DNA of 44,145 nt, from assembly GCF_000720325.1 (NCBI RefSeq), contig NZ_JOJM01000064.1:1-44145 (forward strand), written 5' to 3'. Each line of letters begins with the position of its first letter. The first letter of the stretch is position 1. The position numbers and the translations under genes are program-made. The notes under the pieces were generated by a model that searched no databases, was not told where the DNA came from, and worked only from the letters and a program-made list of their open reading frames with translations. Positions 7,844-15,568 of the stretch are shown here, one piece after another. This DNA is from Streptomyces sp. NRRL B-1347 (GTDB taxonomy: Bacteria; Actinomycetota; Actinomycetes; Streptomycetales; Streptomycetaceae).

Positions 7844-8935
7844 TCACCGTCCTGATGCCGCGGGCAACTCCACGGTGATGCGGAGCCCCCCGGCAGGGCG
7901 TGGGGTGAGCGCGAGGGTTCCGTCGTGTGCCTCGGTGATGGTCTTGACGATGGCCAGGCCCAGGCCGACGCCTGCCTGGTCGGTGTGGATGCGCTCGGTG
8001 CCGCGCTGGAAGGGTTCGGTTAGGGTCGCGACCAGCTGGGGGGTGAGCTGCTCACCGGTGTTCTCGACGGTGAGCACCACCGTCTTGGGGCGGACGCCGG
8101 TGTGAACCCAGACGGTGCCCTGTTGCGGCAGGTTGTGGACGATCGCGTTGTGTACGAGGTTCGTGGTGAGCTGCAGCAGGAGTGCGGGTGAACCGGCCGC
8201 GGGGGCGATGTCGCCGCTGGTCTCGAGGATGACGCCGTGCTTCTCCGCGAGCGGGTGGAGCGTTTCGGCTGCTTCCTCTGCGACGAGGGACAGGTCGACG
8301 TGTTCTCGGGTGAAGGCCCGCTGGTTGGCGCGGCTGAGCAGGAGCAGTGCCTCGGTGAGGTCGATGGCCCGGGTGTTGATGGTGTGGAGGCGGTCGACGA
8401 GTTCGCCGGTGTCGTGGTTCGGATCGGCGCGGGCGACGTCGATGAGTGTCTTCGAGATCGCCAGCGGGGTACGCAGCTCGTGCGAGGCGTTGGCGGCGAA
8501 TCTCTGCTGCTCCGCGACCTGCGCTTCGAGCTGCGCGAGCATCGTGTCGAAGGCGTCGGCGAGTTCGCGGAACTCGTCCTTGCGTCCCGGCAGCCGGATC
8601 CGGTGGGACAGTGATCCGGCCGCGGCCGCCCGGGTGGCGTGTGTGATGCGGTCCATGGGCGCGAGCATGCGGCCGGCGAGGAGCCATCCTCCCAGGAGGC
8701 CGAAGACCAGGAGGAACACCATGACCGCGGCTGCCGTCGGCGCGAAACCACGCACGAGCTCGGTACCCGGACTCTGTCTCCACGCCCCCTCTTCGTTGGT
8801 CCGCAACCATCCCTGGCGCAGCAGGAAGAGTCCTGCGGCGCCGAGCAGCAGGACACCCGCGAGCATGAGGAATCCGGCGTAGCTGAGGGTGAGCTTGAGG
8901 CGGACGCTCAGGCCGGACCTCCTAGCCACGGTCAC
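7844..8935 (-). CDS. vanS: VanS-type sensor histidine kinase
   Basis: A 363-residue membrane kinase that senses glycopeptides and phosphorylates VanR. Two transmembrane helices (about residues 17-40 and 66-88) flank a short extracytoplasmic loop of roughly 25 residues, as in the directly drug-binding VanS of S. coelicolor. A HAMP domain follows (about 89-140), then the H-box ASHELRTPL with His152, N-box NLVHNAIVHN (Asn263) and G-box GVGLGLAIV (about 322-330). Its start at 8933-8935 lies inside the end of vanR (14-bp overlap), so the two are translationally coupled as vanR-vanS. The family call is from motifs; the Van assignment rests on the adjoining vanK, murF and vanHAX genes. Confidence 0.93.
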   Translation of the reverse strand: MTVARRSGLSVRLKLTLSYAGFLMLAGVLLLGAAGLFLLRQGWLRTNEEGAWRQSPGTELVRGFAPTAAAVMVFLLVFGLLGGWLLAGRMLAPMDRITHATRAAAAGSLSHRIRLPGRKDEFRELADAFDTMLAQLEAQVAEQQRFAANASHELRTPLAISKTLIDVARADPNHDTGELVDRLHTINTRAIDLTEALLLLSRANQRAFTREHVDLSLVAEEAAETLHPLAEKHGVILETSGDIAPAAGSPALLLQLTTNLVHNAIVHNLPQQGTVWVHTGVRPKTVVLTVENTGEQLTPQLVATLTEPFQRGTERIHTDQAGVGLGLAIVKTITEAHDGTLALTPRPAGGLRITVELPAASGR

Positions 8936-9617
8936 CGCTCCCGCGCCCGGCGCCGGGCGTCGTGTCGATGCGGTAGCCGACGCCCGGCACGGTGGCGATG
9001 AGCCAGGGTTCGCCGAGGCGTTTGCGCAGGGCGGAGACCGTGATGCGTACGGCGTTGGTGAACGGGTCGGCGTTCGCGTCCCACGCGCGCTCCAGGAGAT
9101 CTTCGGCGCTCACGACACCGCCTTCGGCGGCGACGAGGACTTCAAGGACCGCGAACTGTTTGCGGGTGAGCGCGATGTAGCGGTCGTCGCGGTAGACCTC
9201 GCGGCGGAACGGATCGAGGCGCAGGCCCGCGATCTCCCGTACCGGCGGCCGGTTGTGGGCGCGCCTGCGATCGAGGGCCCTGAGCCTGAGCGCGAGCTCT
9301 CGGAGTTCGAAGGGTTTCGTGAGGTAGTCGTCGGCGCCGAGTTCGAACCCGGACGCCTTGTCGTCGAGCCGGTCGGCGGCGGTGAGCATGAGGACGGGCA
9401 TGCCGCTGCCGGAGGCGACGATGCGTTTGGCGACCTCGTCGCCGGAAAGGCCGGGAATGTCGCGGTCGAGGACGGCGATGTCGTAGGTGTTGATACTCAG
9501 TAGTTCCAGGGCGGTGTCGCCGTCACCGGCGGTGTCGGCCGCGATCGCTTCCAGGCGCAGGCCATCGCGGATGGCTTCTGCCATATAGGGCTCGTCCTCG
9601 ACGATCAACACACGCAT
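8922..9617 (-). CDS. vanR: VanR-type OmpR-family response regulator
   Basis: A 231-residue response regulator. The receiver domain shows the acidic pocket in VEDEP (Glu7-Asp8), phosphorylation site Asp51 (VLDRDIPG), Thr79 (MLTAAD) and Lys101 (LTKPF). A winged-helix DNA-binding domain follows from about residue 130 (LTRKQFAVLEVLV, then NAVRITVSALRKRLGE and VPGVGYRID). It would be phosphorylated by VanS and activate the resistance promoters. The ATG at 9615-9617 has no clear Shine-Dalgarno; TAGCCT sits 8-13 bases upstream, as for a leaderless transcript. It diverges from vanK, sharing an 87-bp intergenic region that contains the proposed VanR site, consistent with autoregulation. Confidence 0.94.
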   Translation of the reverse strand: MRVLIVEDEPYMAEAIRDGLRLEAIAADTAGDGDTALELLSINTYDIAVLDRDIPGLSGDEVAKRIVASGSGMPVLMLTAADRLDDKASGFELGADDYLTKPFELRELALRLRALDRRRAHNRPPVREIAGLRLDPFRREVYRDDRYIALTRKQFAVLEVLVAAEGGVVSAEDLLERAWDANADPFTNAVRITVSALRKRLGEPWLIATVPGVGYRIDTTPGAGRGSGDRG

Positions 9618-9640
9618 GTCCTGAAGGCTATGAGGCGGCA

Positions 9641-9671
9641 CATATCGTCGGCGTATCGAGATGTGCATACG
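9641..9671. promoter_or_regulatory. Proposed VanR-binding site between vanR and vanK
   Basis: TATCG occurs at 9643-9647 and 9654-9658, 11 bp apart, the spacing typical of OmpR-family sites. CGTAT (9652-9656) pairs with ATACG (9667-9671) as an inverted repeat. The same arrangement, with the same 33-bp distance to the ATG, is found before vanH. CCTTGACTGGTGGC then abuts the vanK ATG and is nearly identical before vanH. Function is inferred from this conservation. Confidence 0.6.
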
Positions 9672-9704
9672 CCCGGGCAACACTCCGTCGCCTTGACTGG
9701 TGGC

Positions 9705-10865
9705 ATGTCCTACAGCGAACCAGTACGAGCAGCAGCCGGGAATCCGGTCGTCAGGCCGATCAGCGCCGCCGAGCACGTGGCGTTCGTGCGGGCCCAGCGG
9801 TCGGTCAGCTTTCTGCAGACCCCGGCGTGGGGCCGGGTCAAGACCGAGTGGCGCAGCGAGTCCCTCGGCTGGTTCGACGGCCGTCGCCTGGTCGGTGCCG
9901 GGCTCGTCCTGCACCGACCGGTGCCGCGGCTCGACCGCTTCACGCTGGCGTATCTGCCCGAGGGCCCGGTCATCGACTGGAGCGGCGAGATCGATGTGTG
10001 GCTCGACCCGCTGGCGGCGTATCTCAAGGAACACGGGGCGTTCGCGATCCGGCTCGGCCCGCCGGTGGTAACGGACACCTGGAGCGCCGCGCGGGTCAAG
10101 GAGGGCATCGCCGACCCGGACGTCCGGCGGCTGACCGACCTGCCAGGACAGTGGGGCGACCCGGTCGGCGCCCAGGTGACCGGTCGGCTCAGCGGCGCCG
10201 GCTGGCTTCCGCGGAGTCCCGAGGACGGCTTCGGGGTCGGGCATCCGCAGTTCAAGTACGAGATTCCGCTGACGGGCAGGACCGAGGACGACGTACTCAG
10301 GGGCATGAACCAGCAGTGGCGCCGCAACATCAAGAAGGCGGCCAAGGCGGGCGTCGAGGTCACGGTCGGCAAGGTGACGCTCGGCGAGGACCTGAAGGCG
10401 TTCCACGACCTTTACGTCCACACCGCCGAGCGCGACCGCTTCACGCCCCGGCCGCTGCGCTACTTCGAGACCATGTTCGCGGAGATGCGGGCCGAGGATC
10501 CCGAGCGGATCACGCTCTACCTGGCCCGCCACCAGGGTGATGTGGTGGCCGCCGCCGTCCTGATCCGCGTCGGCGTCCACGCGTGGTACTCCTACGGCGC
10601 CTCCGCCTCCGAGAAGCGCGAGGTGCGCGGCTCCAACGCCTGCCAGTGGGCGATGATCCGCGATTCCCTCGCGGCCGGCTGCGACGTCTACGACCTGCGC
10701 GGCATCACCCCCACCCTCGATGCGGACGACTCGCATGTCGGCCTCGTCCAGTTCAAGGTCGGCACCGGCGGTCAGGCGGTGCGGTACGTCGGCGAGTGGG
10801 ACCTGCCGCTGCGGCCGATGATCTACCGGGCCTTCGACCTCTACATGAGGCGGCGCGCGCGATGA
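9705..10865 (+). CDS. vanK: VanK, FemABX-type peptidoglycan branch-forming aminoacyltransferase
   Basis: A 386-residue FemAB/FemX-family enzyme. Visible landmarks are SFLQTPAWGRVK (residues ~34-45), the double GNAT-like fold, MNQQWRRNIKKAAKAGVEV (the coiled/hinge region ahead of the second fold), ITLYLARHQGDVVAAAVLI and WYSYGASASEKREVRGSNAC with QWAMIRDSLAAGCDVYDLRG. In S. coelicolor VanK adds the glycine branch to D-Ala-D-Lac-ended muropeptides, which the normal FemX cannot do, and is essential when the Van system is on. The ATG at 9705 gives an N-terminus homologous to the vanH start region; an upstream in-frame extension to 9630 runs through the proposed VanR site and is rejected. The downstream GNAT gene overlaps by ATGA. 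Acts in the cytoplasm on lipid-linked precursors. Confidence 0.9.
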   Translation: MSYSEPVRAAAGNPVVRPISAAEHVAFVRAQRSVSFLQTPAWGRVKTEWRSESLGWFDGRRLVGAGLVLHRPVPRLDRFTLAYLPEGPVIDWSGEIDVWLDPLAAYLKEHGAFAIRLGPPVVTDTWSAARVKEGIADPDVRRLTDLPGQWGDPVGAQVTGRLSGAGWLPRSPEDGFGVGHPQFKYEIPLTGRTEDDVLRGMNQQWRRNIKKAAKAGVEVTVGKVTLGEDLKAFHDLYVHTAERDRFTPRPLRYFETMFAEMRAEDPERITLYLARHQGDVVAAAVLIRVGVHAWYSYGASASEKREVRGSNACQWAMIRDSLAAGCDVYDLRGITPTLDADDSHVGLVQFKVGTGGQAVRYVGEWDLPLRPMIYRAFDLYMRRRAR

Positions 10866-11317
10866 GCATGAGGATCCGACCGGCACACCGCGACGACGCC
10901 TCAGCCGTCAACGTGCTGCTGGACCAGTTGGGCCATCCGCAAGACGGCCGGGCAGCGACGGCGAACCGAATCCAGAGCTGGGCCGAGGATCCGTCCGGCG
11001 CGGCCTATGTGGCTGAGGCCGGCGACGACCTCCTCGGGGTCATCGCCGTCCACGTCTGCCCGTTCTTCGAACGCGACGGCTCCTGGGGCCGGATCGTAGC
11101 CTTGGTGGTCTCCGGTCGAGCTCGCGGCCGCGGCGTCGGCTCTCGACTCGTCGCGGCCGCGGAATCCTTCGCCGCCACCCTCGGATGCGTCCGCATGGAA
11201 GTCACCAGTGGGGATCATCGGCAGGATGCGCATGAGTTCTACCGGCGCCGCGGATACATCGACCAAGCGGGGATGTCGTCCCGGTTCCTGCGAGACCTGC
11301 CGACAGGGGGATCCTGA
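10862..11317 (+). CDS. GNAT acetyltransferase translationally coupled to vanK
   Basis: A 151-residue single-domain GNAT protein: RIRPAHRDDASAVNVLLDQL at the N-terminus, WGRIVALVVSGRARGRGVG (beta4 and the R-x-x-G-x-G/A pyrophosphate loop RGRGVG), then VRMEVTSGDHRQDAHEFYRR and RGYIDQAG, the usual end of the fold. Its ATG at 10862 overlaps the vanK stop (ATGA), so it is almost certainly in the vanK transcript and induced with it. The acceptor is unknown; candidates are an antibiotic amine, a muropeptide amine, or something unrelated. I know of no such gene in the S. coelicolor van cluster, so the association is noteworthy. It converges on murF with about 35 bp between them. Confidence 0.87.
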   Translation: MSMRIRPAHRDDASAVNVLLDQLGHPQDGRAATANRIQSWAEDPSGAAYVAEAGDDLLGVIAVHVCPFFERDGSWGRIVALVVSGRARGRGVGSRLVAAAESFAATLGCVRMEVTSGDHRQDAHEFYRRRGYIDQAGMSSRFLRDLPTGGS

Positions 11318-11352
11318 CCGCGTCGTCGAGCGTCCGCTCCCGCCCCGCCGAA

Positions 11353-12696
11353 CTACGCGAGCGCGGCGGCGACCTCGTCGAGGCGCGCCCCGCGGGAGGC
11401 CTTGACCAGCACCACGTCGCGGTCGGCGAGGCGGACGCGCAGCCAGTCGACGGCCGCGTCGTTGTCGGCCAGTGCCACCGCCCGCTCGCCCGCGCCCTCG
11501 GCGATCAGCCGGGCGGCCTCGCCGACCGCGACCACCACGTCGGCCCGGGAGGCGGCGTACTCCCCGACGGCGCGGTGCTCGGCCTCGCTCTCCTCGCCGA
11601 GCTCGAGCATCTCGCCGAGGACGGCGATACAGCGGCCGCCCTCGACCGCCGCCAGCGCGTCCAGGGCGGCGCGGGTCGAGTCGGGGTTGGCGTTGTAGGA
11701 GTCGTTGAGCAGGGTCGCGCCGCCTGCGAGGGGGCACAGCTCCATGCGCCATTTCGACAGCGAGGTGGTGGCCAGCGCCGCCGCGGCCAGGTCGAGGCGT
11801 ACGCCGACCGCCAGCCCCGCCGCCGCGGCGGCCGCGGCGTTGAGCGCTTGGTGGGCGCCCAGGAGCGGCAGCGCCACGGGGGCCGAGGCACCGGCGGTAC
11901 GTAGTGTGAAGGAAGGTCGGCCGAGCCGGTCGAGGTCCAAGTCGAGCGCCCGTACGTCGGCGTGGACCGCCTCGCCGAAGGTCAGCACCGGGCCATCGGT
12001 GAGCGCGCGCATCGCGACCACCCGGGGGTCATCGGCGTTGAGGACGGCGGTGCCGCCGGGCGCCAGACCCTGCACCAGCTCGCCCTTGCCCGCCGCGATG
12101 GCCGCGCGTGAGCCGAACTCGCCGAGGTGGGCCTGGCCGACATTGAGTACGACGGCGATGTCGGGTGCGACCAGGCCGGTGAGCTCGGCGATGTCGCCGA
12201 CGCGGCGGGCTCCCATCTCAAGGACCAGGAATCGGGTGGCGGCGTCGGCGCGCAGCATGGTGAGTGGCACGCCGAGCTCGTTGTTGAGCGAGCCGATGGT
12301 GGCGATCGTCGGCGCGGTGGGTGAGAGCACCGCCGCCAGCAGGTCCTTGGTGCTGGTCTTGCCCTGCGAACCGGTCAGCCCGACGACGGTCAGCTTGTCG
12401 CGCAGCCGGGCTACGACGTGGGCGGCGAGGGACTGCAGCGCGGCCTGCGTGTCCTCGACCACGACGGTGGGGAGCGGCGTTGGCCGCGAGCCGAGTACGG
12501 CGACCGCGCCGGCTCTGCCGGCCTGGCGCGCGTAGTCGTGGCCGTCGACGTGCTCGCCGGCGATGGCGACGAAGAGGCCGCCCGGCTCGGCCTGCCGACT
12601 GTCGAGCACGGCTGGAGCGGTCACGGTCACGGCGCCGTCACCCTCAACCGTCCCGCCGGCGATTTCGGCGATCTGGCCGAGGCTGAGCGGGATCAT
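11353..12696 (-). CDS. murF: Second MurF ligase (UDP-MurNAc-tripeptide:D-Ala-D-Lac/D-Ala ligase) in the van cluster
   Basis: A 447-residue Mur ligase of normal MurF length. It has the N-terminal MurF domain ([23 protein letters not shown]-binding), P-loop [12 protein letters not shown] (about 107-118), [16 protein letters not shown]/Mg region [25 protein letters not shown], and the C-terminal [10 protein letters not shown] motif diagnostic of MurF. MurF joins the terminal dipeptide to UDP-MurNAc-tripeptide. Glycopeptide producers carry a dedicated MurF homologue beside vanHAX, so I infer that this copy favours D-Ala-D-Lac. Start ATG at 12694-12696; a 14-codon reading frame from 12737 ends overlapping it (ATGA), suggesting coupled initiation. 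Divergent from vanH, sharing its regulatory site. Confidence 0.92.
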   Translation of the reverse strand: MIPLSLGQIAEIAGGTVEGDGAVTVTAPAVLDSRQAEPGGLFVAIAGEHVDGHDYARQAGRAGAVAVLGSRPTPLPTVVVEDTQAALQSLAAHVVARLRDKLTVVGLTGSQGKTSTKDLLAAVLSPTAPTIATIGSLNNELGVPLTMLRADAATRFLVLEMGARRVGDIAELTGLVAPDIAVVLNVGQAHLGEFGSRAAIAAGKGELVQGLAPGGTAVLNADDPRVVAMRALTDGPVLTFGEAVHADVRALDLDLDRLGRPSFTLRTAGASAPVALPLLGAHQALNAAAAAAAGLAVGVRLDLAAAALATTSLSKWRMELCPLAGGATLLNDSYNANPDSTRAALDALAAVEGGRCIAVLGEMLELGEESEAEHRAVGEYAASRADVVVAVGEAARLIAEGAGERAVALADNDAAVDWLRVRLADRDVVLVKASRGARLDEVAAALA

Positions 12697-12737
12697 GTCG
12701 AATCCCTGGACGCCATGTCTGGTGTTTCGCAAGTCAT
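12693..12737 (-). CDS. Possible 14-residue leader peptide upstream of murF
   Basis: ATG at 12735-12737 opens a frame encoding [14 protein letters not shown] and stops at TGA 12693-12695, overlapping the murF ATG by ATGA. The ATG is directly preceded by CCTTGACTACAGGC, the same leader sequence that precedes the vanK and vanH starts, and its first codons resemble those of vanH (ATGAC, CGAAAC). It may be a remnant of a duplicated promoter-plus-start that now serves as a coupling leader. Not verified as translated. Confidence 0.3.
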   Translation of the reverse strand: MTCETPDMASRDST

Positions 12738-12759
12738 GCCTGTAGTCAAGGCAGTAGGA

Positions 12760-12790
12760 CGTATCGCGAGCGTATCGAAAACCACATACG
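12760..12790. promoter_or_regulatory. Proposed VanR-binding site between murF and vanH
   Basis: TATCG at 12762-12766 and 12773-12777 (11-bp spacing) plus the inverted pair CGTAT (12771-12775) and ATACG (12786-12790) copy the arrangement before vanK. ATACG ends exactly 33 bp before the vanH ATG, as for vanK. Toward murF, ATACG (on the minus strand) ends 22 bp before the leader ATG, one helical turn closer. One site could therefore drive both directions. Confidence 0.6.
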
Positions 12791-12823
12791 TTCCGGCAAC
12801 AGCACGCCGCCTTGACTGGAGGC

Positions 12824-13816
12824 ATGACCCACAGCGAAACGACCCGCATCACCATGTACGGGTGCGGCCCGGACGAAGCCGTTCTGTTCCGCGAACTGGC
12901 GCCCGGCCTCGGTGTGCAGCCGGCCATCACCGACGCACCGGTATCCGAAGCCAATACTGAACTGGCCGTCGGCAGCCGGTGCATCAGCGTCGGCCACAAG
13001 ACCCCCATCACCCACGCCACTCTGCGTGCGCTCGGCCGAGCCGGCGTGGGCTATGTCTCCACGCGGAGCATCGGCTACAACCACATCGATGTGGAATACG
13101 CGGACAGCATCGGCATCCTTGTCGAAAACGTCTCCTACTCGCCGGACAGCGTGGCCGACTACACGCTGATGCTCATGCTGATGGCCTTACGGGATGCGAA
13201 AGCCATCGTCCGGCGCACCGACATGCACGATTACCGGCTGAGCGATGCGCGCGGGAAGGAACTGCGCGATCTGACGGTGGGAGTGATCGGGACGGGCCGT
13301 ATCGGCGCGGCGGTCATGGCCCGGCTGCGGGGTTTCGGCTGCCGCGTCCTGGCCCATGACAACCGTCCCGTGGACCGCCCCGGTGCCGCTGTCGAGCTCA
13401 TTCCTCTCGATGAATTGCTGCGGCGGAGCGACCTGGTCACCCTGCATGCACCGCTCACTGCGCAGACGCACCATCTGCTGGATCGGCATCGCCTGGCACA
13501 GCTGAAGAACGGCGCTCTCATCGTCAACACCGCACGTGGTGCGCTCATCGACACCGAGGCGTTGGTGCAGCAATTGGAGAGCGGCAGGCTGAGTGGCGCG
13601 GCACTGGATGTCGTCGAAGGCGAGGAAAGCATCTTCTACGCCGACTGCCGGGACAAAACCATAGAGAGCAAAGGGCTGTTGCGACTGCAGGAGCTGCCGA
13701 ATGTGCTCATCAGTCCGCACACCGCCTACTACACGGACCACGCCCTGCGCGACACCGTGGAGAACTCCCTCGCCAACTGTCTGACATTCGAAAGCAGGAA
13801 TCACTATGGCTACTAA
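12824..13816 (+). CDS. vanH: VanH, D-lactate dehydrogenase (D-specific 2-hydroxyacid dehydrogenase)
   Basis: A 330-residue NAD(P)-dependent enzyme that reduces pyruvate to D-lactate for VanA. It begins [11 protein letters not shown] like other VanH proteins and carries [17 protein letters not shown] (Rossmann glycine motif), [10 protein letters not shown] (substrate Arg), [11 protein letters not shown] (Glu of the relay) and [11 protein letters not shown] (catalytic His). Codon 122 is TTA (13187-13189), the codon read by the bldA tRNA in Streptomyces. The ATG at 12824 is set by the conserved CCTTGACTGGAGGC leader; GGAGG is only a base or two from the ATG, too close for a standard ribosome-binding site. 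Its end overlaps vanA by 11 bases. Confidence 0.95.
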   Translation: MTHSETTRITMYGCGPDEAVLFRELAPGLGVQPAITDAPVSEANTELAVGSRCISVGHKTPITHATLRALGRAGVGYVSTRSIGYNHIDVEYADSIGILVENVSYSPDSVADYTLMLMLMALRDAKAIVRRTDMHDYRLSDARGKELRDLTVGVIGTGRIGAAVMARLRGFGCRVLAHDNRPVDRPGAAVELIPLDELLRRSDLVTLHAPLTAQTHHLLDRHRLAQLKNGALIVNTARGALIDTEALVQQLESGRLSGAALDVVEGEESIFYADCRDKTIESKGLLRLQELPNVLISPHTAYYTDHALRDTVENSLANCLTFESRNHYGY

Positions 13817-14849
13817 GCTGAAGGTCGGCATCATCTTCGGCGGCCGTTCCGAGGAGCACCCCGTCTCCGTCAAGTCGGCGCGTGAGGTGGCCCAGAACCT
13901 CGATCTCGAGAAGTACGAACCCTTCTACATCGGGATCACGAAGAGCGGCGCCTGGAAGCTCTGTGACAGTCCCGACGCGGAGTGGGAGAACCGGGACTGC
14001 CGCCCCGTCGTCCTGTCGCCGGACAGCGACGTGCACGGGCTGCTCGTCCTAGGGCAGGGGAGTTACGGAACGATCCGTCTGGACGTCGTCCTGCCGGTGC
14101 TGCACGGCACCCTCGGCGAGGACGGCGCGATGCAGGGGCTGCTGGAACTCTCCGGCATCCCCTACATCGGCTGCGACATCCAGAGTTCCGCTCTGTGCAT
14201 GGACAAGTCCCTTGCCTACGTCGTCGCCCGCAGCGCGGGAATCGCCACGCCGAACTTCTGGACCGTCACGGCGGACGAAACCATCGATCCCGCCCGGCTC
14301 GCCTATCCGGTCTTCGTGAAGCCCGCCCGGTCCGGATCGTCCTTCGGCGTGACCAAGGTGTCCCGGGAAGAGGAACTTCCGAGCGCGGTGGAGACGGCAC
14401 GACAGTACGACGCGAAGGTACTGATCGAAGAGGCGGTCATCGGCAGTGAGATAGGCTGCGCCATCCTGGGAAACGATTCGGATCTGACCGTGGGCGAGGT
14501 GGACCGGATCGCGCTCTCCCACGGATTCTTCAGGATCCACCAGGAAGACGCCCCCGAGACTGGTTCCGAGAATTCCCTGGCCATCGTTCCCGCCGACATT
14601 CCGGAAGAGTCACGGCTACTCGTGCAGGAGACGGCCAAGGCCGTGTACCGCGCCTTGGGATGCAGTGGTCTTTCGCGAGTAGACATGTTCCTCAAGGAGG
14701 ACGGGAAAGTAGTCCTCAACGAGGTCAACACCTTCCCCGGCATGACCTCGTACAGCCGTTATCCGAGGATGATGGCCGCAGCGGGGCTGCTGCTTCCCGA
14801 AGTGATCGACCGGGCGGTGTCCCTCGCCCTGACGGGAAAAATCCGATGA
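13806..14849 (+). CDS. vanA: VanA-type D-alanine--D-lactate ligase
   Basis: A 347-residue ATP-grasp ligase. It begins with [19 protein letters not shown] (substrate Glu16), then VLPVLHGTLGEDGAMQGLLE, YPVFVKPARSGSSFGVTKVS (ATP grasp), and a C-terminal NEVNTFPGMTSYSRYPRMM (Mg ligands). The omega-loop reads LSHGFFRIHQE with His245 where D-Ala-D-Ala ligases have Tyr; that histidine, with the FRIHQE wording, is the signature of D-Ala-D-Lac rather than D-Ala-D-Ala ligase. The product replaces D-Ala-D-Ala at the end of the stem peptide, lowering vancomycin affinity. The start overlaps vanH by 11 bases and the stop overlaps vanX by ATGA. Confidence 0.96.
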   Translation: MATKLKVGIIFGGRSEEHPVSVKSAREVAQNLDLEKYEPFYIGITKSGAWKLCDSPDAEWENRDCRPVVLSPDSDVHGLLVLGQGSYGTIRLDVVLPVLHGTLGEDGAMQGLLELSGIPYIGCDIQSSALCMDKSLAYVVARSAGIATPNFWTVTADETIDPARLAYPVFVKPARSGSSFGVTKVSREEELPSAVETARQYDAKVLIEEAVIGSEIGCAILGNDSDLTVGEVDRIALSHGFFRIHQEDAPETGSENSLAIVPADIPEESRLLVQETAKAVYRALGCSGLSRVDMFLKEDGKVVLNEVNTFPGMTSYSRYPRMMAAAGLLLPEVIDRAVSLALTGKIR

Positions 14850-15568
14850 AGCCGGTGGAGTCGGTGGAGTCGGTGAGGGGCGACTTTGCCTTTGTGGACG
14901 AGCTGGCGTCCGGAATACGCTGGGACGCCAAGTACGCCACGTGGGACAACTTCACCGGAAAGCCGGTGGACGGATATCTGGCCAATCGAATCGTCGGTAC
15001 GAGGGCTCTGTGCACGGCGCTGGAACGGGCCACAGAGCGGGCCGAAAATTTGGGATTCGGCCTGCTGCTCTGGGACGGCTACCGCCCACAGCACGCCGTC
15101 GACTGCCTTCTGCGCTGGTCGCAGCAGCCGGAGGACGGCCGGACCAAGTCGCGGCACTATCCCAATATCGACAGGGCCGAGATGTTCGAGAAGGGATATG
15201 TGGCCGCCAGGTCGGGCCACAGCCGGGGCAGCACCGTCGACCTCACCCTCTATGACTTGGCCACCGGTGAGCTCGTTCCCATGGGCGGCGACCATGACCT
15301 GATGGATTCCATCTCGCACCATGGCGCACAAGGGATCACACCTACCGAAGCACGGAACCGGCAGCATCTGCGGTCCCTCATGGAGACTTGCGGTTTCAGT
15401 GCGTACGAGTGCGAGTGGTGGCATTACACGCTCGACGGCGAGCCTTACCCGGACACCTATTTCGATTTTCCCATCACGCAGGACGCCGGGCTCGCGACCC
15501 TGGAGCCGTGCGAGGCACCAGGGTCTGCCGTTGAGGCAGCCTTCGCCTCACCACCGCGCGCAGTCTGA
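14846..15568 (+). CDS. vanX: VanX, D-Ala-D-Ala dipeptidase, with C-terminal extension
   Basis: A zinc dipeptidase that removes D-Ala-D-Ala made by the housekeeping Ddl. Zinc ligands are His125 and Asp132 in SGHSRGSTVDLTL and His193 in CEWWHYTL, with catalytic Glu190; Arg80 in LLWDGYRPQHAVD matches the transition-state Arg. VanX proteins usually have about 202 residues and end near YFDFPI; this one has 240, carrying about 30 extra residues (TQDAGLATLEPCEAPGSAV, then EAAFASPPRAV) with no recognised domain, perhaps from loss of the original stop. ATGA overlap with vanA indicates tight coupling. Cytoplasmic. Confidence 0.95.
   Translation: MKPVESVESVRGDFAFVDELASGIRWDAKYATWDNFTGKPVDGYLANRIVGTRALCTALERATERAENLGFGLLLWDGYRPQHAVDCLLRWSQQPEDGRTKSRHYPNIDRAEMFEKGYVAARSGHSRGSTVDLTLYDLATGELVPMGGDHDLMDSISHHGAQGITPTEARNRQHLRSLMETCGFSAYECEWWHYTLDGEPYPDTYFDFPITQDAGLATLEPCEAPGSAVEAAFASPPRAV

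Noticed and set aside
9630..9704. An upstream in-frame extension of vanK from 9630
   Set aside because: It would place the proposed VanR site and promoter inside the coding region, and FemX homology starts after the ATG at 9705.
9618..10886. A minus-strand frame opposite vanK in phase with vanR
   Set aside because: It is the antisense of the well-supported FemX gene, and the response regulator begins at the ATG 9617.
11472..12535. Long plus-strand Ser/Arg-rich frames opposite murF
   Set aside because: They are shadows of the murF coding sequence, which has all MurF motifs on the minus strand.
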